This document shows positions 11,985 to 23,474 of a stretch of DNA of 64,000 nt, piece after piece; position 1 is the stretch's first letter; each line of letters opens with the position of its first letter. The DNA lies in NCBI GenBank assembly GCA_037976565.1, contig CP137670.1:620001-684000 (forward strand). The letters run 5' to 3'. The notes under the pieces are model-generated. The model saw only the letters and a program-made list of their open reading frames with translations, was not told the DNA's origin and did not search any database. The translations under genes were made by a program, and so were the position numbers. This DNA is from Mesocentrotus franciscanus (lineage: Eukaryota; Echinodermata; Echinoidea; Camarodonta; Strongylocentrotidae).

Positions 11985-14520
11985 ATTTTGATGCAACAGA
12001 GATTAACATGCAAAATCAAAACTTGTACTTTCTCTAATTTGTGTATAGTAATATTCTTCTCATTTCGACATTATCAGCCGATCATTCTCTATTTTCGTTC
12101 CTTGTAATAAAAATGTCATGAATATGTTATAATAATTTATCTCAAGAAAGGAATGATGCCGGCAAATAAGCAAATGGCGGAATTAAAACAACATGAAAGA
12201 TGACGATGGAAAACGACATTGACAAAAGACAGAGAGAGAAACACAGACATACAGACAGACAGGGAGAGGGGCGGGATCGAGAGATAAAAGTTGGACGTAG
12301 TCTGACTGTATTTATCATTATTGTCATATTTTTCTCTCCAATCGAACCCCCTCCAGCTCTGTATTTTGTCTTTATTTTATTATTATTATTATATTTGTAT
12401 ATCTTTTACTAAAGTATAATGTTCGACGCATATCAGTACCGTCAATATAGCATAATAAACTTTTTTCATATCATTTTGATGCAACAGAGATTTACATTAA
12501 AGCTTTACTTTTTATAATTATTGTACAGTAATATTCTTCTCATTTCGAAATCATCAGGCGCTCGTTCTTTGTTTTCCTTCTCCTTCTATCGAGGTTATGG
12601 TATAATAGTTTAGCTCAAGATCGAAAGGAATACTTTCGGAATCAAAGCAAATAGTGGAACGGAAAACAGTACCAAATATGAAGATGGAAAATGGCGCTGA
12701 GAAAGCAAGCAAGAGAGAGAGAGAGAGGGAGACATACAGAGAGAGAAACACTATTTTTATTTAAGAGTATGTCGAATCACGATCTCATTAAAAGGGTTGT
12801 TTACAAAAAATACGACCTGTGTAAAAATGCAACCAGTTGTTTACAATATTATATGAACAACCAGCTGTCTAGTTCATTGTAATAAACTCTTAGAATTTTA
12901 AACAACGTTTTCTCTGTGTTTAACCGAATGATTTTTTTAAGGAGATTTTTATCGGGTGGGTAACCGGGAGGTGTCAATCAGTGACACACGGGTTATGGGA
13001 GTCCAAATCAAATATAATTTGTGTACAGTAATATTATTCTCATTTCGAAATTACCAGCCGCACGTTCTCCATTTTCGTTCCCTATTATAAATATAAGGTA
13101 TAATGTGTACATCATCAGGGATATGCTATTTATCTCAAGGAAGGAATGATGCCGGCAACCAAGCAAATGGCGGAATAGAAAACAACATTGACAAAAGACA
13201 GAGAGAGAAAGACAGATATACAGACAGGCAGAGATCGAGAGGGGGCGGGAGAGATAGAAAGTTGGACGTAGTCTGTACTGTATTTATCATTATTGTCATC
13301 AATTTGTCTCTCCGATAACCCCCCAGCTCTGAATTTTGTCATTAGTTTCTTTCGTTTTTGTTTGTGTATATCTTTTCGCTAAAGTATAATGTCCGACGTA
13401 TACCAGTACAATAAACTCTTTGTTCATATCATTTTGATGCAACAGAGATTTACATTGAAAAGTTGTCCTTTTTATAATTATTGTACAGTAATATTCTTCT
13501 CATTTCGAAATCATGCAGGCACTCGTTTTGTGTTTTCCTTCTCCTTCTATCGAGGTTATGGTATAATAGTTTATCTCAAGATCGTAAGGAATACTTTCAG
13601 AATAACAGCAAATAGCGGAATGGAAAACAGTACCAAAGATGCTGAAGATGGAAAATGGCGAGGAGAAAGCGAGCAAACAGAGAGAGAGAGAGACATACAG
13701 AGAGATAAACAATAATTTCTTATGCCATCTTTTCGTATGTAACATTGTTACTAAATCACGTTTTTATTATTCCTTTATCTTTCCATGATTGTTATATATT
13801 TAAATAAATATTTCAGATAGGGTCAAATCTTGTTCTACGTATGATAATTATGATCAGCTATTTTTATTTAGGAGTACGTCGAAATGCGATCTCATTAACA
13901 ATTGCGGAACAGAAAACACTATGAGAGATGAAGATGGAAAATGACTTTGAGAAAACGAGCGAGAGAGGGAAAGAAAGAAAGTTGGACATATTGTTAATTA
14001 TTATTATGCTATTTGTCTCTTCGTCATCCCCACCCGCTGTGGATTCCTCTTTGTTGTTGTTTTTAACCATGATTTACATTCAAAAGATTTAATTTTTATA
14101 ATTATTGTACAGTAATATTCTTCTCATTTCGATATCATCAGGCGCTCGTTCCGTGTTTCCTTCTCCATATCGAGGTTATGGTATAATATATAATTTATCT
14201 CAGGATCGAAAGGAATACTTTCGGAATAAAAGCAAATAGCGGAACAGAAAACAGTACAAGAGATTAAGATGGAAACTGGCGCTGAGAAAGCGAGCGAGAG
14301 AGAAAGAGAGAGAGGGAGAGATAGGGAGAGAGGAAACAGAGAGAGAAAAACAATAATTTCTCATAATCATCTGTGACATTTGGCTTCATCACATCTTCTT
14401 TTTCATTCCCTTATCTTGCATGATTATTTCAGATAGGGTAAAATCTGGTTCTACTTCTACATTATATTTTTAATAACAATTTTTATTTTGGAGTACGTCG
14501 GAACATGATCCCATTAAAAT
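11985..14520. repeat. Degenerate tandem array of ~450-550-bp units with GA-rich centres
   Basis: About five diverged units are seen, recognised by the ordered landmarks GATGCAACAGAGATT, GTACAGTAATATTCTTCTCA, CATTTCGAAATCATCAG, a TATAAT-rich stretch, AAAGGAATACTTTCGGAAT, GCAAATAGCGGAA, and then a GAGAGAGA/ACAGACAG tract. Landmark starts fall near 12045, 12525, 13025, 13485 and 14105. Two unit flavours alternate: one has ATGATGCCGGCAA and CAAAAGACAGAGAGAG, the other has TACTTTCGGAA and AAGCGAGCGAGAG. Open frames here are translations of the purine-rich tract and are not genes. Confidence 0.7.
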
Positions 14521-14696
14521 TCTTTAAAAACAGTAACGACAACTGCAAAACAACAAGACCCCCGAATAAACAGGGTTATATGAACCCGATATACATGTAG
14601 TATACAAGTACCATCAATGCTGTACGTCAGTTCATATTGAATCAATCTTTACCACTGACCTTAACAGGTCAGTGATCTATACCCTTACCTCGCTTC

Positions 14697-14775
14697 CGCT
14701 CTCCTATTGTCGGAGTTAATAACCATGACAACGACCTACCCTCGGACGGGTTCATTGTTCCTCTTACGTAACTAA
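14697..14775. repeat. Duplicate of a block at 11473-11550
   Basis: TCATTGTTCCTCTTACGTAA and upstream CCATGACAACGACCTA match 11500-11550 (TCATGACAACGAACTT, TCATTGTTCCTCTTATACGT). Both blocks flank the tandem array inside the 6-kb element, one on each side, in the same orientation. Confidence 0.55.
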
Positions 14776-15848
14776 GCTTTCATATTGCCAAATGATTTGC
14801 GCATGCGCTAGGTTCCTGCTCGTCTAAGATACTGGCCAGGATTGAACGCCCACGCATCATTGTGCTGAATAATGTCGGAAGGAACTGGTTAATAGAGAGA
14901 GAAGGTGTGGGTTGGGGAGGGGTCGAAGAACAAAGAGGAAGCATATATCCGTGTATTGTTCATGACATATCAATTCAATACACTGCTGTTTAACACGACC
15001 ATATGGGCCGGTGGGCTTAGGCAAAGGCAACATTGAAAATGAATGTCAAAGATGCCATCTTCTCTCTTTCCTCCCTCTCGATCACTCCTATTGTTTCATT
15101 TCATAATTGTTTATTTCTGAACTCTTAATATAATATTTATGATTAACCCACATGCTTTGTTTCTTTAATTCAAGTCGTTGCTGAGGTTTTTTTTAAAAGT
15201 AATTAATGTGTTAGCAATTAAATAATACTAAGCTGGAAGAATTGTGGAACATTTTTTAAATTTCTAGCCTATGTTATGTTTCACTCAATAAATGAGTAAT
15301 TAATTTAAATATGTATTGAAATTATGGAAATAAAAACCTTGAGGATAAGATAAAAACGAAGGCTGATGGCTGCTGTTGTTGTTGTTGTTTTTGATGTTGT
15401 TATTGTTTGGTTTTTACGGCGCTGTCATAGAAACAGTTTATAATTTGCGCCATTCATTTATAAATAATAATCTGTTCATGGTTAGTCATAAACGTATTGC
15501 CCATACGTTTATGAGTGTTCCAGATGTAAAATATTGTTTAAGATAACCCCACAAAAACAATAAAGTTTGGGAACGAAAATGTGACAAATGAAGCTAGAAC
15601 AAAGCGAAACATATTAACGGAAGAAGGGTATGAATGTATGACTTGTATAAAATGTGTGATATATACATTTTCTTGATTAGTTCTCCCTTTAGGGTAGGGA
15701 ATCTGAATTCTGCGCACTTTCTTTGTACATATTGACAACAGAGGGCGCTCAACTTGTATCAGTTAAAAGCGTTATACGAAAATCGCACGGAAGCGTTCTT
15801 TATGCGGGCTTCCCGCATGCGTCTTTTGAATAGAGGGATTAGGCGATC

Positions 15849-15889
15849 GCGTGCTTCACGCAAACTAGGCTGCGGTGCGTGAAGCACGC
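15849..15889. repeat. Perfect 14-bp-arm hairpin
   Basis: GCGTGCTTCACGCA and its exact reverse complement TGCGTGAAGCACGC are separated by 13 bases, 34 bp inside the right end of the 6-kb element. Such subterminal structure is typical of non-autonomous DNA transposons. Confidence 0.85.
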
Positions 15890-15926
15890 GTGTTTACGGC
15901 CACTCGAATTGATCCAAGGCGCCTTA

Positions 15927-16925
15927 AGGGCTTTAATATTCCTAGATATTCTAATGCAATATGTGCCATCTATTGAAGCACTTTCTAACAAGTTTTATGA
16001 CTAATATTTCATAAATAATTCTTGGTTGAGGAGGACTATTAATCTAATGCTGATTTTCATACTGATACAATCAAAATTCAAACCTATTGTTAGTACATGG
16101 TTACACCCCTTGTGGATCACCCTTATGTTTACATGTACATGTACATGTACTTACAGTGTGTATCATGCTCTTTCTCAATAAAACTGATGACAAGATGGAC
16201 TTTGACTACCATTCTGGCTTTGAAGCCAACCCTTCAATTTGTTGGATCAAGAAACTCGTTGGTTGGATGAATATCTTTGACAGTTCTATTCAATCATTCT
16301 GAACCTTGCAATATTTCCTTCTGCAGTAGATTTATTTCCAAAGTCATTTACATTTCATTTATTTACTGACAAATAATTGCAGTCACTTTTGCAATCAATT
16401 AGTTACTCTGTCCAGTTATATCATATGATCTCCCTTTCTCACTCTTTATCTCTCTCTTTGCAGCTGCAAGATCCAGGTTCTGTTTTAAGTTTATGCAACA
16501 TTAAGCAACTGACAGGAATATATGGGTGTCATTGGCAATAGGGTAAAGGAGGGTACTTTTGACAGACTTTGTTTCAAATCGGCATCCAAAATATATAGCT
16601 ACAGATACTGGGTAATAAAGTGTACATGTACATGTACATGTAGCTGCACAAATCTAGAGTCTGTTTATCATGCATTTTATAGATTTGGAGCAAATAATAT
16701 AGAACATAAATCGGTTCTACAAAAATTAAAACTTGGGATGAAAAATAGGAAATCTGAAAATGAATTACTTTTCATTTATGATAAAAATCACATAATTTTA
16801 TTTATTAGGTCATTTCATTGTGATGACAAGTTCGTGATTAGAATTTCAAAGCGTAGCCAGTAGAATGGGAGGAAATAAATGCCAATATACCCCTTACATG
16901 TAGTATATATAGTGCGAAATAATTT
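15927..16925. other. Intergenic DNA with TACATG runs, no gene seen
   Basis: Short tandem TACATG runs occur at 16133-16152 and 16622-16642. No coding homology was recognised; the 113-codon open frame at 16522-16863 begins upstream of one of these runs and reads through it. Confidence 0.45.
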
Positions 16926-16937
16926 GTTGTGATAGCT

Positions 16938-17500
16938 GATATTAATAATAACAATAATAATAATATATTTCTATACCACAAATTGCAAAATGCCTCGTAG
17001 CGGTTTAGAATGAAAATAGTTGAGAAGTTAAGAAAACAGAATTTGCATTACCGGTACAAATTACATCAAATCAATTAACATTAAAACTTTGAAAATGAAA
17101 ATAATACATGTACATAACTACAAATCGCTTACAACCAAAATACAAATAGTTCAAAAATTAATAGTATCCTATATTAATCTACACAAAATATAAAAGGCAA
17201 AAGGTTAGAGGGCTATTCAAGAACAAGACTTAAAGAGATGTGTTTTTAGCATTGTTTTAAATGTATTTAAAGAACTGGCATTGCGAAATTGAAGGGGGAG
17301 ATTGTTCCAAAGAAATGTAGCTGCAAAAAGAAAGAACGTTGACCATATTGTTTATATAAGAAATAGTGTGAGACAGAGAGAGGAGAGATTGAGAAGCAGA
17401 TCGCAAAGTCCGGACAGGAGTGTATCGAGGAAGGAGTTCAGAAAGATATGAAGGAGCGAAACCATGATAAGTCTTGAAAGTAGCATTGTTTTAATTGGTT
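16938..17500. repeat. Probable dispersed repeat with AAT-rich end
   Basis: It starts with AATAATAACAATAATAATAA and continues with blocks such as AAGAGATGTGTTTTTAGC and GGGGGAGATTGTTCCAAAG. These resemble a widespread short interspersed or 3'-LINE-type repeat of marine animals. I recognise the general look but cannot name the family, and no ends were defined. Confidence 0.35.
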
Positions 17501-18730
17501 GCTTTAAAAGCAGATATACATGTAACGCATCTACTTTAATACTAGCTAAAAGACATTTACATTAAAATGCAAATTTTCACCACACTTAAATTGACTTGCC
17601 TTGTCCCGGACTTCAAAATCCCTGGCTACAGTATCTCTCTCAGTCTCTTTACTTCTCTCCTTTTATTTCTATCTTGGCTAGGATGTAGAACTTTCCTTGA
17701 GTCTTTCCCATTCCACCATATTACTATTCTTGTAACCCCTCCAGATGATTTCCAGGTAAATTTGTAAGGGTTTCACTATCCCCACCTCCAACTTCACTTA
17801 AAGAAAGTTTGATAGTAAAAAATTTGAAAGAAATAGTATTCATATTATTTGAATAGTTCGCAACTGGTCGCAAAATAGAGATTACTAGGTCAGTAGCACA
17901 ATCAGAGACTTGATGCGGTGCTCATCGTACATTTGAAAAAATCTTGGACTTGCATTTAAACCATAACATTTTGTAAACCGTTGTATTAAAATGAAGAGCA
18001 AGTCCTTATATATGCAAATTAGTTCATCTAGTTATTGATTGTCTGATGAAACAAACCTATATGACCTAGAGCACTCTTTTTTAAGGCACCCAATGCCACC
18101 TTTAACATCAGCAAAATTAAAACAACACTTCCACAGCTGCAATAAAAAGAAATTTTCATGATGAATCTATGTGCGATAGGGTTTTGATAACTATTTATTT
18201 ATTATCTTGTGAATGGGACATAAATTGGATCGGCCGAAATTCGCCCAGATAGAAAGCTTGTGGCATATTGTTTACATTTGCGGTCATGCAGGACCTACAT
18301 TTTTCTATTCTTTGATATTATTTGTATTTCTCCTTTTTTTCAGATTACCGTACTGTACCTTACGTTAGTCTTTTAATTTATTTCTATCCTCTCCTTTTCC
18401 TCTCATTACTTACCGGTATGTTGTTTTTTCCATCTTTTCTGTCTTTGCTTTTATCCATTCACCTCCTCTTTCTACCTACTTGTATTTCTATTTTATTCCT
18501 TTTTTATTGTGTATATCTCTTTTGTCTATATCTATATCTTCTATTTGTATCCTGGTTTAAAAAAAATATTCTTTCACTTTCTCCTATTTCTGTTTACATA
18601 TGACTTTTTACTCAGTTTTTGTCTTCTTATATATTCTTGTCTCTTTCCTGTGTGACAGTGTGAGCCTTTATTATTCTCATTTGTATTTGTTATCTTATGC
18701 TAGCCTTAGTTTAAACTATTACTGCGCATG
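17501..18730. other. Intergenic DNA, pyrimidine-rich, no gene seen
   Basis: Long T/C-rich stretches between about 18320 and 18650 yield a hydrophobic open frame (18322-18603) that reflects composition, not a membrane protein. No exon with convincing splice sites and homology was recognised. Confidence 0.4.
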
Positions 18731-18736
18731 AAGGAT

Positions 18737-18748
18737 GATGACGTCATC
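18737..18748. promoter_or_regulatory. CRE-like palindrome GATGACGTCATC
   Basis: A 12-bp perfect palindrome with the full TGACGTCA core, the consensus for CREB/ATF bZIP factors. It sits 59 bp from a 26-bp palindrome in a locally GC-richer patch. No transcript start is visible nearby, so a regulatory role is only possible. Confidence 0.3.
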
Positions 18749-18806
18749 CATTGACATCGGATATGAACCCGCTAAAGTGACATTTTAGTCCAAAGTTTGA
18801 CCGTAA

Positions 18807-18832
18807 TTTGGTGGCTCGATCGAGCCACCAAA
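18807..18832. repeat. 26-bp perfect palindrome
   Basis: The sequence reads the same on both strands for 26 bp, centred on GGCTCGATCGAGCC, with no spacer. It could be the join of two inverted element ends, a protein-binding site or chance; no longer inverted arms were seen around it. Confidence 0.85.
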
Positions 18833-19873
18833 GTTTGCAGAGCAGACCCTATGATCGCTTCCGTCTCTAAAGAGAGGAGCCGACCCTACCCAAAAGAGGC
18901 TAACGAACGAAAGTTTTCGGTCTAACGTACCCGTGTGAAGAGTGAGGTACACAAAACCTATAATGCGTTTGTAATGTAATCACCCCTTCCTGCACCCGAG
19001 GAACCTTGCACACTGGCTTCGGAGTTCGCTAATGGTCACTTCTTTCTTCTCATACAAAGTTCTTTGATGAGTGTAAAAAGGCACGTGCAAAGAGTTCGCT
19101 AAATTCAATGCATGCGCCTCAGTATGCTTAACTAATCGCTATTTTTGTAACATTAGTATCAAATTGGCAACAACAATTTCTTGTGTACACCGCATGTACA
19201 TGTATTTCCATTTCAGGCAATCCGGCAACATCGCAAACTGTCATAAGAGGTCAGCAATGTAATGTAAATTATTATATACCTCACTTAAGAAATCCAGCCA
19301 TCTGATTGGTCGAAATTGCAGTCGTTGTTTTAACCATTCCCGTAAATAAACGAAAAATGCCAAACCCATGTAATAGTTCTAGGGTAAAATCCCTGCAAAA
19401 TTCCAGTTACCGGGAAAATAGTTCAGTCTTGCTGAAATACCCATTGGGTTCAGTGTTAAAAACTGGTTTGAGCGATCGCGGATACCATACGTGTGCGAAG
19501 AATTGGTCGCTAGCTTGATTTTGGACAATGTACTCCAAAACTACATCTGGAGGAAACTATTTGTGATATTAATTAGTAAGTTAGTAATTAGTAATACTTG
19601 ATGTGTTTATGGTGTCTGTTTGAATGGTACAAATGATACGGATTTAGAAATGTAAGGTCTAATATGATTGTCAAATCCAGTCAGTGGAGTCCCACACATT
19701 AATTGTTGTGTAGCCTAGAACTAGAGGGGTCTAGAGATCTACTGAGTATTAAACTTTACCGCACCGCGGTAGACGTAGTCTAGACTAGATTCTATGTGTA
19801 TTTAGTACTTATTTCTGCTTTTCCTGTTCTACCAGTTGATTGGTAAGTTGACTCTTTTTTCGGCATATAAAAG
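18833..19873. other. Intergenic DNA, no gene seen
   Basis: No coding homology or terminal repeats were recognised; a 70-codon open frame at 19306-19518 lacks support. Confidence 0.4.
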
Positions 19874-20024
19874 TATTAATGACTGCTTTAATATTCGAAA
19901 AAATAGTTGTTTTTATACGCTCTCGGGAAGGTTACAATCGGGCTATCGCCTCGGGCAATAGCCCAATTGTAACCTTTCCTTGAGCGTATAAAAACAACTA
20001 TTTCTCTCAAAGCAGTCATTAATA
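19874..20024. mobile_element. 151-bp near-perfect foldback element
   Basis: Two arms of about 70 bp are inverted copies. The left runs TATTAATGACTGC...ATAGTTGTTTTTATACGCTC and the right ends ...GCAGTCATTAATA, with only a few mismatches and one short indel. The loop is the GC-rich CGCCTCGGGCA. It encodes nothing; transcribed, it would fold into a long hairpin. Terminal bases suggest a TA-type target, but the duplication is not certain. Confidence 0.8.
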
Positions 20025-20304
20025 CTATACTATCAGGTACACATGGAAGGTAAGCAAATTGCAATCCCTCTGGTATCAAATTTTTGGTTAAATTTTGGAA
20101 TTATTTTAAAGTGATTTGTACAAGAAGAAAAAAAAAGAGGCTATAGTACTAGTACTAGTTACTAGCTAACGCCTGTAGGTAAGGTTCGTTGGGTGTGGGT
20201 ACTAGTTGTGATTATGAACAAATTTGAATTTTTGTTTTATATCTCTTGATAGGGTATATACTGTATGGGTGTCAATTAAGGCTACGTGATATCTATGTCA
20301 TACT

Positions 20305-20719
20305 ATCAGTAGGGGCGCTGGTCCGAGAATAAGGATCGTCCGCACAAACGAGGATCGTCTTCGTAAACGTGTCGAAAAAAAAAGGATCGTCCACATTTTC
20401 GCTGATGTTTCTGATTTCCGATCCGCGCTTGGCGATGCGAAAAAACGGGTTCCGCAATGATTTTCTTGATGCATTTTACATTGACTTTGTACAGAGACTT
20501 TCACATTATTACCGATAAATCCTCGGGAAGACGGACAACCCATAAAAGTAGACAGTGAACGCCAGGGCGCGAATCGGAAACCTGAAACCCAAAACCCGCA
20601 GAGCGCCGAAGAAAAAAAACAAGGATCCTTTATTTTTTAGGACGCATTTTGTCCGCATATACAAGGAGATCCTCGTTTATGTGGTCGATCCTCATTCTCT
20701 GACCAGGGCCCCTACTGAT
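20305..20719. mobile_element. 415-bp MITE with ~52-bp inverted ends
   Basis: The left end begins ATCAGTAGGGGCGCTGGTC and the right end, reverse-complemented, ATCAGTAGGGGCCCTGGTC. The match continues through GAGGATCG and AAACGAGGATC to about 52 bp. The interior has no coding potential; short open frames here are accidental. The CAGTAGGGG end is reminiscent of hAT-type termini, but no 8-bp duplication is visible, so no superfamily is assigned. Confidence 0.75.
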
Positions 20720-20939
20720 TATATTTATAACCTAGATCTAGGTCTACATCGATCCTAGCCATGCAGCTACCATTGCATTGACTCGAGGATGACAGTGTAC
20801 ATGGTGTACGTGTGAAAAGTTCATGCACATGCACATGCACATGGCTAGATATTAAGAAATATGATTTGGACGTCATATGTAACCTTCAAGGGCATCAATC
20901 CGATCATATCATATCAAATCATATCAAATGTCCCCACCC

Positions 20940-21297
20940 CCATTTTTTGTCAGAAAAGGGGGACCACCAGGAACAACTAAAAAACACTTTTAAAAAAATT
21001 AGTGCTCCTCAAACCTCCTCCCCGGCCCCCTCACGCTTATTCACCTGCTGGCTGATTCGATTTTGAGGCTAAATATTTTCTCACAAATTGGGCTCCCCAT
21101 GTTTTGTCAGAAAAGGGGGACCACCAGGAACAACTAAAAAACACTTTAAACAAATTAGTGCTCCTCCCGGCCCCTCACGCTTATTCACCTGCTGGCTGAT
21201 TCGATTTTGAGGCTAAATATTTTCTCACAAATTGGGCTTCCCCCATGTCTTGTCAGAAAAGGGGACCACCAGGAATAACTAAAAACACTTTAAAAAA
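20940..21297. repeat. ~145-bp tandem repeat, about 2.5 copies
   Basis: Units start near 20944, 21103 and 21249 with TTGTCAGAAAAGGGGGACCA and run through AGTGCTCCTC, CTTATTCACCTGCTGGCTGA and TATTTTCTCACAAATTGGGC. A related, more diverged block lies at 46259-46490 on the opposite strand. Confidence 0.8.
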
Positions 21298-21799
21298 GGC
21301 CAGGGACATGGTCATGGTTGATGGTTCGTGATCCACCTCAGACCATAGGCATCGGCGCATCCCTGCCGGTATGCCGCGAGCTCCGGCAGTGCATGCTATC
21401 ATTTTCATTGGAATGCGTAGCAAGTTAGATTTAAAAAAGGATGATTCTAAGACGCTGATACTGTAGTAGAACCTACCTTAATCAGATGGCTGAGCACATA
21501 ATAGAGAGCTATGTTGATGTCTCCGCATACTACTGCAATGTTAAGGGAAACCTAGCTAGTTGTTTCAGTCTGGCAACCGTGTTCGTGAACGAGAAGAAAG
21601 ATACACACAGCTAGCTCAGTGCTAGTGCAGCACAGCTGGCTAGGCTCAGTGCAGTGCAGCATAGCTAGCTAGCTAGCTAGCTAGCTGGATGGAGAATTAA
21701 CTCGATTGCCCGGCTGGCCACGCCTGGCGGTTGGGGCATGCAAGGCCGGTCAAATCTGAGCTTCCAGCGTGGAGCGCGCCCGATTCAGAGCGAGTGCCA
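21298..21799. other. Intergenic DNA with AGCT microsatellite
   Basis: Contains an (AGCT)n run at about 21660-21690 and CTAG/GCAG-rich surroundings. No gene seen. Confidence 0.5.
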
Positions 21800-21920
21800 G
21801 TTTCTCGAAACTGTCATAAGTCTAAGTTCGTGGACATTATATAGAAACGCGTGTTAGTTCTATAACACACGTTTCAATAGGATATCTACAAAGTTAGACT
21901 TAATGACGGTTTCGAGAAAC
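21800..21920. repeat. 121-bp imperfect hairpin
   Basis: GTTTCTCGAAACTGTCAT on the left pairs with ATGACGGTTTCGAGAAAC on the right, and pairing continues inward through AAGTCTAA and AACGCGTGTTA with several mismatches. It is probably a small foldback element; a pre-miRNA-like hairpin cannot be excluded from sequence alone. Confidence 0.65.
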
Positions 21921-22901
21921 CACTTCAGGTGTTCGGTGTCAGGGTCGGAACCGTCGGATCCATTGGATTCCTGGGAGGCGCATGCCCCCTTTTTTCCGAA
22001 CAAAAGGAAAAAAAGCTTTGAAATATTCACATAATGTTTACGCATTCGGATATGCCTCAGAATCTACAAAAAGGCATCATATTTTCCGGGGCCCGCCTCC
22101 ACGTAAAGGCTTCCTGCTTGCAATTTCGTACATTTCAAACTCCCTCCCTCTCCCCTCCCCTCGTAGCAAAAAAATATTGCTGGGCGCTGTTGTCTGGTTA
22201 ACGAGTCTAACCGCAAAACGTAGGCATAACTACGCCTCAATAGTATATAGAACGCTTCATACCCCATGGTGCAGAGGTTGTAACCGAGTCCTATGCACAT
22301 TTCATCATTTTTACCACATTTGACAATGAGCATCAATGTCGCAGTTTGTATCGGGTGTACCAACAGAAGTTGACAAGGGGAGATATATCGAGCCCTATTA
22401 GTATTACTTTCTTATAAATAGGAAGCTTCAACTTTGAAACCCAGACACAGCGATTAGAGTAAACATGGGAATGAGTATAAGACAAACCCTGAATTTGTCC
22501 GTCCTTTCGCATAATTATATAAACATGAATCGCCCACCGAGAGGATAATATCGGGTTCTTGCCAAAAGAGGGAGCTAAACAGACATATCCGTAATTTTGA
22601 ATTCGGTTTAGGACTATATATAACCCGACCGATGAAAAATTTGACTTTTATTTTGCTCATTTCTCTGCAATTACACAATTTCGTTCAAATTCCTTTAGCA
22701 AGAGTCATTTATATGTACTAGTTAACAATCAGTGTGAATTTGAAGAGAACATTTTTCAATGTTTTTTTCACCATTACCATGCAGTAGGCATTATTTAAAA
22801 GGCCGGTTCTAAACAAGTATCCAAATGTGTCAACCGCATTGATTTGCTTTATCATACGCAGTCCGCACATGAGTCGCACATCAGACAAGCTGTCCTCCTT
22901 T
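21921..22901. other. Intergenic DNA, no gene seen
   Basis: No coding homology. Open frames at 21982-22323 and 22064-22363 overlap on opposite strands and neither has a recognisable motif. Confidence 0.4.
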
Positions 22902-23422
22902 TGCCCCGTTGACACTTGCCCGCACTTTGGTTTGCGCATAGTTTGCGCATACACACATACTCTTGCGTGCCAATGCGGGAAGTATTCGTGGTAGCGTGCG
23001 GGAGGATGCGGGCGGATGCGGGCCGTGCGTGAAATGCGTGACATAATTTTCAAAATGTTCAAAATTTTGGCACGACAATTTTGTTTGGCAACGGTCGTGA
23101 ACACTTCGTGAACTATGCGCACCCTATGCGCTACCTTGTCGTGCCAGTGCGCGCAGATGCGTGTGCGTTTGCCTATGTGGCACGCATGTTCACGGCTAGT
23201 AAACGACTAATTTGCGCATTGGCTGCGCATACTTCCCGCGCAGTTTTTGCATGCCATGCGCATAAGTTTGCGAATGCGTGTCCTGGTGGTTACCCATTGC
23301 GTGAACTATTCGTAAATTAGACGTGACCCTGCGTGCGAATGCGTGCCACTAATTGGCACGCATTGGCACGCCATAGAGCGGGGCAGTGCGGGACCAAAAT
23401 GCGTGCAAGTGTCAACGAGGCA
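22902..23422. mobile_element. 521-bp GC-rich MITE, copy 1
   Basis: The ends are TGCCCCGTTGACACTTGCCC and, reverse-complemented, TGCCTCGTTGACACTTGCAC, flanked by TTT on both sides (22899-22901 and 23423-23425). The body is rich in TGCGCAT and GCGTG motifs. A 3-bp A/T target duplication suits the PIF/Harbinger group. Many open frames on both strands come from the skewed composition and are not genes. Confidence 0.8.
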
Positions 23423-23474
23423 TTTGAATGCTTGCCCTTTTGTCTGCCTTTGACCTGAAGGACCATACGACTTT

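Larger units (their letters stand above)
9909..15923. mobile_element. 6-kb non-coding element with inverted ends and TTA duplication (Harbinger-like)
   Basis: The left end starts GGCGCCTTGGATTAATTC and the right end, reverse-complemented, starts GGCGCCTTGGATCAATTC, one mismatch in 18. TTA flanks both sides (9906-9908 and 15924-15926), matching the 3-bp target duplication of PIF/Harbinger elements. Both subterminal regions are GC-rich and share an ACGCATGCGGGAAG motif about 60-110 bp inside. No transposase was found. The body holds a degenerate tandem array (annotated separately), duplicated blocks and simple repeats. Only the ends and flanks support treating it as one unit, so it could also be a compound of several repeats. 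Confidence 0.6.

Noticed and set aside
16133..16152. TACATG run as a binding-site cluster
   Set aside because: Short TACATG runs are common simple sequence in such genomes; no other sign of regulation.
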